Of a DNA stretch of 10,463 bases, positions 6,596 through 10,463 are shown piece by piece. Under the pieces are notes generated by a model. The model saw only the letters and a program-made list of their open reading frames with translations. It ran no database searches and was not told the origin of the DNA. Location: positions 1 to 10,463 of the forward strand of contig CAMQOJ010000114.1 of NCBI GenBank assembly GCA_947003375.1, read 5' to 3'. The stretch's first letter is position 1. Each line of letters begins with the position of its first letter. The translations under genes and the position numbers were made by a program. The stretch is from an uncultured Lachnospiraceae bacterium. GTDB taxonomy: Bacteria > Bacillota > Clostridia > Lachnospirales > Lachnospiraceae.

Positions 6596-9500
6596 ATGGA
6601 GGACACAAGAATCGCCCTGAAGGAAGGCACATTGCTGAGCGTTTCGAATCGTGAAAAGGGTGCGGTCACCTATACCATAGGGAAAGTGAAGGGCAGGGGC
6701 ATGTCGGGCATTGTGTATGACGCGTCCTACCTGGACAACAGGGGTTACCGGCACGCTGTCCTGATCAAGGAATGCTATCCCTTTGAGGCGGACATTTACC
6801 GGGACGGCGACAGGCTGGTTCCCGGGAGCGAGCTTGACGAAAGGATTTTCCGGGAGTGCAGGAGCGAAATGGAAGCCTCCTACGGCCTGCACAACGAGCT
6901 GTTCCATACCAGCGGCCTGACCAATTATATATCCAATACCATCGATAATTATACGCAAAACAATACAATTTATACCGTCTTGACGTACCAGGAGGGAGAG
7001 GTGCTCTCACGCAGGAGGATGGAATCCATCAAGGAATGTGTTTCCGTTGTGAAAAGCGTCGCTGCGTTCCTGGGCAGGATGCATGAGAAGGGGTATCTGT
7101 ACCTGGACGTGAAGCCGGAGAACATCCTCCTGCTGGAGGGCAGCCCCCATGCGGTCCAGCTTTTCGACTTTGACACGCCCATACGCCTGAGCGACATCAG
7201 GAAAACGAAGAACAGGGAAGGGAGAGAATCCGGCAGGATAAACAGGCTTGCCTGCACCAAAGGCTTCGCGGCATATGAACAGAAGAAGGGGTATCTGCAT
7301 AATCTGGGCAGGCATACGGATGTCTACGGCGTAGGGGCGCTGCTGTTCTGGCTGCTGTTCGGGCGGGTGCCGGAAGCGCCGGACTGCGAGACAGGGGCTG
7401 AGTATAAGTTCGCCGACTGCCTGTTCGCGGACAGGAATTATCAGGACAGGCTGTTCCGGGCGCTGCCGGATTTCTTCCACCATACGCTGACCGACTTTGG
7501 CCCCGGCCGCTATCAGGACATGGATCAGGTCATCCGGAAGCTGGAGGAGATAGAGCGGTACGCGGATACCATAGTGCCCTTCGTCATATCCAGCCAGGTC
7601 AACCGTCCGCCCGTGCTGCTCGGGCGGGAAAAAGAGCTGCAGACCATGGAGCAGTGGCTGAACCGGGACGGAACCAACTGCCTGTTCCTCACCGGTATGG
7701 GCGGCATGGGGAAGAGCACGCTGGTGCGGGGGTATATCGCGGATCATCGCAGCCGCTTTGACGCGGTCCTGTATCTGTACTACAACGGCAGCATACAGAA
7801 GATGGTCGCGGACGACAGCCAGTTGCGCATCAATATCGTGGAAAAGAATACGGAGGAAAGCATATCGGACTATTTCCACAGGAAATTAAGGGTGCTCCGG
7901 GACCTGGCGGCAGGGAGGAGGATCCTCCTTGTGGTGGACAATTTCGACGGGGAGCCGGACGAGGACTTCTCCGCCATTCTGAACATCGGCTGGAAGGTCA
8001 TCGTAGTGAGCCGCCTGGAGATTCCGAAGACCGGATATGCCACTCTGGCCTTAAAGGCGATTTCTGACAGGGCCGATCTATATGACCTGTTCGAGCGCTA
8101 TGTCGGCAGAGACCTGGACGATGAGGAGCTGAACTGCGTGGACGAGATGATCCACAGGGTGTTCGGGCATACATTGGCCCTGCAGCTGATTGCCAGGCAG
8201 GTGGCGTGCAGCCACATCTCCGTGTCCCAGGCGACGGCGCTCCTGCGGGAGAAGGGATTTTCGGATATCGCTCCCGAGAAGGTGGACTATGTGAAGGACT
8301 GGCGGCTGTATCAGGATACGGTGGCGGATATCATCGGGGTGATTTTTCAGGCGGGGGAGATGGAGGAGAGGAAAAAGATGATTCTGAAAGCGCTTTCGTT
8401 GTTTTCGGCAGAGGGCGTGGACATTAATATCTTTTCGGATATGCTTGGACTGAATTCCAAAGACGCAATCAATGAACTGGCAAGGGAGGGCTGGCTGGAG
8501 CTGAGAGGGACGGAATTGTCGCTCCATCCGGTGGTACAGGAGGTCATCAGGCGGTGGGAGTGGACGGAGCTGTACCGCGAGGCATTTGAGGCAGTGATGG
8601 AAAGTCTTTATGCCCATATTAAGATAGAGAGCAGAAAGGAAGAGTATCCGAAGGAACTGCTCCGTTTTTTTCAGTGGGAGAAAGGGTACATGGAGAAAAG
8701 CGAGGTTTTCCGGAGAATAATGGAGAAGCGTGCCGTAAAGAAAGGGGTGATAGCAGCTATCATAATGAAGCGGGTTGCCGACAGCGATAAGAGACAGGTG
8801 ACGGATCATAGAAAACAGCAGCTTTGGCTTCGCATGGCAGAAAATGTGCTGGATTCGTGCAGAAAAGAGGAAATTCTCTGGAAGGACGATATGTACCGGA
8901 ATGTTCTATATTGTACAATGATAAATATGCCTCGTGACAGAGAGGAGTATATTCTGGAGCATGCCGATGAATTGCTGGACGGTTTCCGTAGGACAGATGG
9001 CATTGCCTATTTGAAGATTTGTGAAAGGGTGATATCCATTTATGAAGAACGGGGAGCATTTGCGGCTGCCCATACGGAGGTGGAGAAAGCCTGGGAATTC
9101 ATTAAAATGGCATATAGGGAATCCAGTATATTTACGGAGACGGGGAGGAGGCTCAGACGAAATGGTAAATATGTGAAAGGGATGTTTTATAATATTCTTG
9201 CGGGATATTACGATTGTGTAATCAATGGGGAATATTATAATGAGGACAGGATAGAAGAAATTGATAAAATGCTGAATGCAATCAATAAGGCAATCCGATA
9301 TATGAAAAGAGACAGGGGAAAGTATGCTGACAGCAGAGCCATGCATGCGAAGTATCTTCTCTCTAAGGCAAACATTCTCATTCGATGCTTTCCTCAAAAG
9401 CGAAATGATATCGAGAAACTGTTGAGCAAAACAAAGAGGCTGGCGGAGAAATATACACAGGAGTATTCAGCATTGCGTTATAATTATAAGTCAGTGAAAG

Positions 9501-9958
9501 CCTGGTATCATACACGGGTGGATTTTGATTATGCAGGGATGATGAGGCTCATGGTAGAAGCTTTCGATATTGCCAAAGTTACATCTGGCACAGATTTGGA
9601 TATCATTGATGGCATCATAATTCCATGGGCAAATATGTTTTCTGAATGGGGAAAATATGAGGATATGGATAATATGTTGCGGATAGGAATAGGAATATGC
9701 GAGAAAGAGAAACATAGGGAAATTATCCCATATATCCGGAAGAAACGGGAATTATATGGATATCTGCTGGAGGCTTATCAGGAGATTGGAGATTTGGACA
9801 AGTGCAGGGAGGTGGAGAAATCGATTGAAGAGGAGAAGGAAGGGAGGAGAGAGGGGGGTGGAAATAGCTGCTGGAGGATGAACGGCAAAGGAGTATTCGG
9901 GTGTGGGATGATGGGAGCAGAAGTGAAGGTTCGGGAAGAAAAGCGGAAGGGAATATAA
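6596..9958 (+). CDS. Ser/Thr kinase-like / NB-ARC (STAND) NTPase / helical-repeat fusion protein
   Basis: A 1120-aa cytosolic multidomain protein; the ATG at 6596 has AAAGGA 9 nt upstream. Residues 25-320 are a Hanks-type kinase: glycine loop GRGMSG (33-38), Lys58 in AVLIK, catalytic loop YLDVKPEN (Asp171, Lys173, Asn176), metal site DFD (191-193) and DVYGVG (242-247). HRD has become YLD and DFG has become DFD, but the catalytic Asp, Lys and Asn remain, so activity is plausible. Residues 327-650 are an NB-ARC-type STAND NTPase: GREKEL entry (343-348), P-loop GMGGMGKST (367-375), Walker B ILLVVDNFDG (443-452), VVSR (470-473), GHTLALQL (524-531) and an LHP motif replacing MHD (643-645). From about 660 the protein is helical, probably TPR-like repeats, as in STAND sensors. 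By analogy the repeats would sense a trigger, the NTPase would switch or oligomerise, and the kinase would be the output. The trigger and target are unknown. Confidence 0.88.
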   Translation: MEDTRIALKEGTLLSVSNREKGAVTYTIGKVKGRGMSGIVYDASYLDNRGYRHAVLIKECYPFEADIYRDGDRLVPGSELDERIFRECRSEMEASYGLHNELFHTSGLTNYISNTIDNYTQNNTIYTVLTYQEGEVLSRRRMESIKECVSVVKSVAAFLGRMHEKGYLYLDVKPENILLLEGSPHAVQLFDFDTPIRLSDIRKTKNREGRESGRINRLACTKGFAAYEQKKGYLHNLGRHTDVYGVGALLFWLLFGRVPEAPDCETGAEYKFADCLFADRNYQDRLFRALPDFFHHTLTDFGPGRYQDMDQVIRKLEEIERYADTIVPFVISSQVNRPPVLLGREKELQTMEQWLNRDGTNCLFLTGMGGMGKSTLVRGYIADHRSRFDAVLYLYYNGSIQKMVADDSQLRINIVEKNTEESISDYFHRKLRVLRDLAAGRRILLVVDNFDGEPDEDFSAILNIGWKVIVVSRLEIPKTGYATLALKAISDRADLYDLFERYVGRDLDDEELNCVDEMIHRVFGHTLALQLIARQVACSHISVSQATALLREKGFSDIAPEKVDYVKDWRLYQDTVADIIGVIFQAGEMEERKKMILKALSLFSAEGVDINIFSDMLGLNSKDAINELAREGWLELRGTELSLHPVVQEVIRRWEWTELYREAFEAVMESLYAHIKIESRKEEYPKELLRFFQWEKGYMEKSEVFRRIMEKRAVKKGVIAAIIMKRVADSDKRQVTDHRKQQLWLRMAENVLDSCRKEEILWKDDMYRNVLYCTMINMPRDREEYILEHADELLDGFRRTDGIAYLKICERVISIYEERGAFAAAHTEVEKAWEFIKMAYRESSIFTETGRRLRRNGKYVKGMFYNILAGYYDCVINGEYYNEDRIEEIDKMLNAINKAIRYMKRDRGKYADSRAMHAKYLLSKANILIRCFPQKRNDIEKLLSKTKRLAEKYTQEYSALRYNYKSVKAWYHTRVDFDYAGMMRLMVEAFDIAKVTSGTDLDIIDGIIIPWANMFSEWGKYEDMDNMLRIGIGICEKEKHREIIPYIRKKRELYGYLLEAYQEIGDLDKCREVEKSIEEEKEGRREGGGNSCWRMNGKGVFGCGMMGAEVKVREEKRKGI

Positions 9959-10463
9959 ATGGGTGGCTATAATAATATGGAAGATAAGAAGGAGAAATCT
10001 AAGGTGGGTTCAATCATGAAAAAGAAAAGCAGAAAATATGTCGCATTAATCGTTGTTGTCGCAATTTTGTTAATAGTTCTGGGAATATTTTACAAGGGCT
10101 ATTCAAGCGCCAAAGAGAAATATGAAGCGACTATCAAACAACTTGAAGAGGAGGTCGATAGGCTTTCAGAACCAGTGGCTGTTTATGAGGAGGCTGCCAA
10201 GGAGATAGACATCGCCGTGATAAACGCGGAAATCCGTGATATCGGCGAGCTTGCCACAATAGAATATCTATACACGGATGCCGGAAAATTTGAGGATCCC
10301 GCGGAGCTGTTTGGAAAGGAAATCCCGTTTTCATTCACCACAAAGTCTTTTATTGCTAAATGGGATGGCTCTATCAAGGCAGGGGTGGACATCAGCAAGG
10401 TCACGGCAGAAGTGAATGAGTCAGAAAAGAAGATAGTAGTACATATTCCAAAAGCGGAAATCC
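9959..10463 (+). CDS. DUF4230 family membrane-anchored protein, 3' end outside window
   Basis: The ORF runs off the right edge. The ATG at 9959 directly follows the TAA of the kinase-NTPase gene, with GGAAGGGA about 6 nt upstream. In-frame ATGs at 9977 and at 10016 (AAGGTGGG upstream) are alternatives, and 10016 gives the compact start MKKKSRKYV. Numbering from 9959, residues 27-45 form one membrane helix (YVALIVVVAILLIVLGIFY). A short coiled coil follows (about 50-71), then the start of a DUF4230-like domain with ATIEYLYTDAGKFEDP and FSFTTKSFIAKWDG. The family has no known function; members are typically membrane-anchored proteins with an extracytoplasmic domain. Tight spacing suggests translational coupling to the kinase-NTPase, but the composition and domain give no direct functional link. 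Confidence 0.8.
   Translation, partial: MGGYNNMEDKKEKSKVGSIMKKKSRKYVALIVVVAILLIVLGIFYKGYSSAKEKYEATIKQLEEEVDRLSEPVAVYEEAAKEIDIAVINAEIRDIGELATIEYLYTDAGKFEDPAELFGKEIPFSFTTKSFIAKWDGSIKAGVDISKVTAEVNESEKKIVVHIPKAEI

Noticed and set aside
7007..7879. 290-codon minus-strand frame opposite the kinase and NTPase
   Set aside because: The plus strand carries kinase and P-loop motifs at the same place; the minus frame shows nothing recognisable.

Overview
The window reads as chromosomal DNA of a GC-rich, Gram-positive Clostridia, most likely a gut Lachnospiraceae. This is an inference from four things: a class B sortase, an AlaRS with the clostridial GPCGPCSEIYYD-type sequence, a secreted LysM protein, and TATAAT-type promoters in AT-rich spacers between GC-rich genes. 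No rRNA, tRNA, CRISPR array, transposase or integrase was seen.

Layout. Bases 1-1033 hold a class B sortase whose reading frame stays open to the left edge through a very G-rich stretch. Bases 1034-1191 are an AT-rich spacer with two near-consensus promoters around a 12-bp dyad. Bases 1192-3846 hold alaS, full length and otherwise intact (884 codons before the stop) but interrupted by one in-frame amber codon at 1648-1650. alaS ends at a strong hairpin terminator. Facing it on the minus strand is a 45-aa ORF with its own textbook promoter and Shine-Dalgarno. Bases 4302-5096 encode a secreted protein with a C-terminal LysM domain, followed by its own terminator.

From 5162 a new transcription unit begins: a promoter, then a 419-aa mostly helical protein with an XRE-like segment (5260-6519), then a 1120-aa protein (6596-9958), then a membrane-anchored DUF4230 protein cut by the right edge. 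The 1120-aa protein joins a Ser/Thr kinase-like domain, an NB-ARC/STAND NTPase and a long helical-repeat tail. The three genes lie on one strand with small gaps and no terminator between them, so they probably form an operon.

The two points most worth attention are these. The first is the kinase-NTPase-repeat fusion with its uncharacterised partner. Its architecture resembles a STAND signalling or defence sensor, and its AT-rich repeat half differs in base composition from its GC-rich catalytic half. The second is the nonsense codon in a gene that is normally essential, placed in a variable loop where a read-through product might be tolerated.
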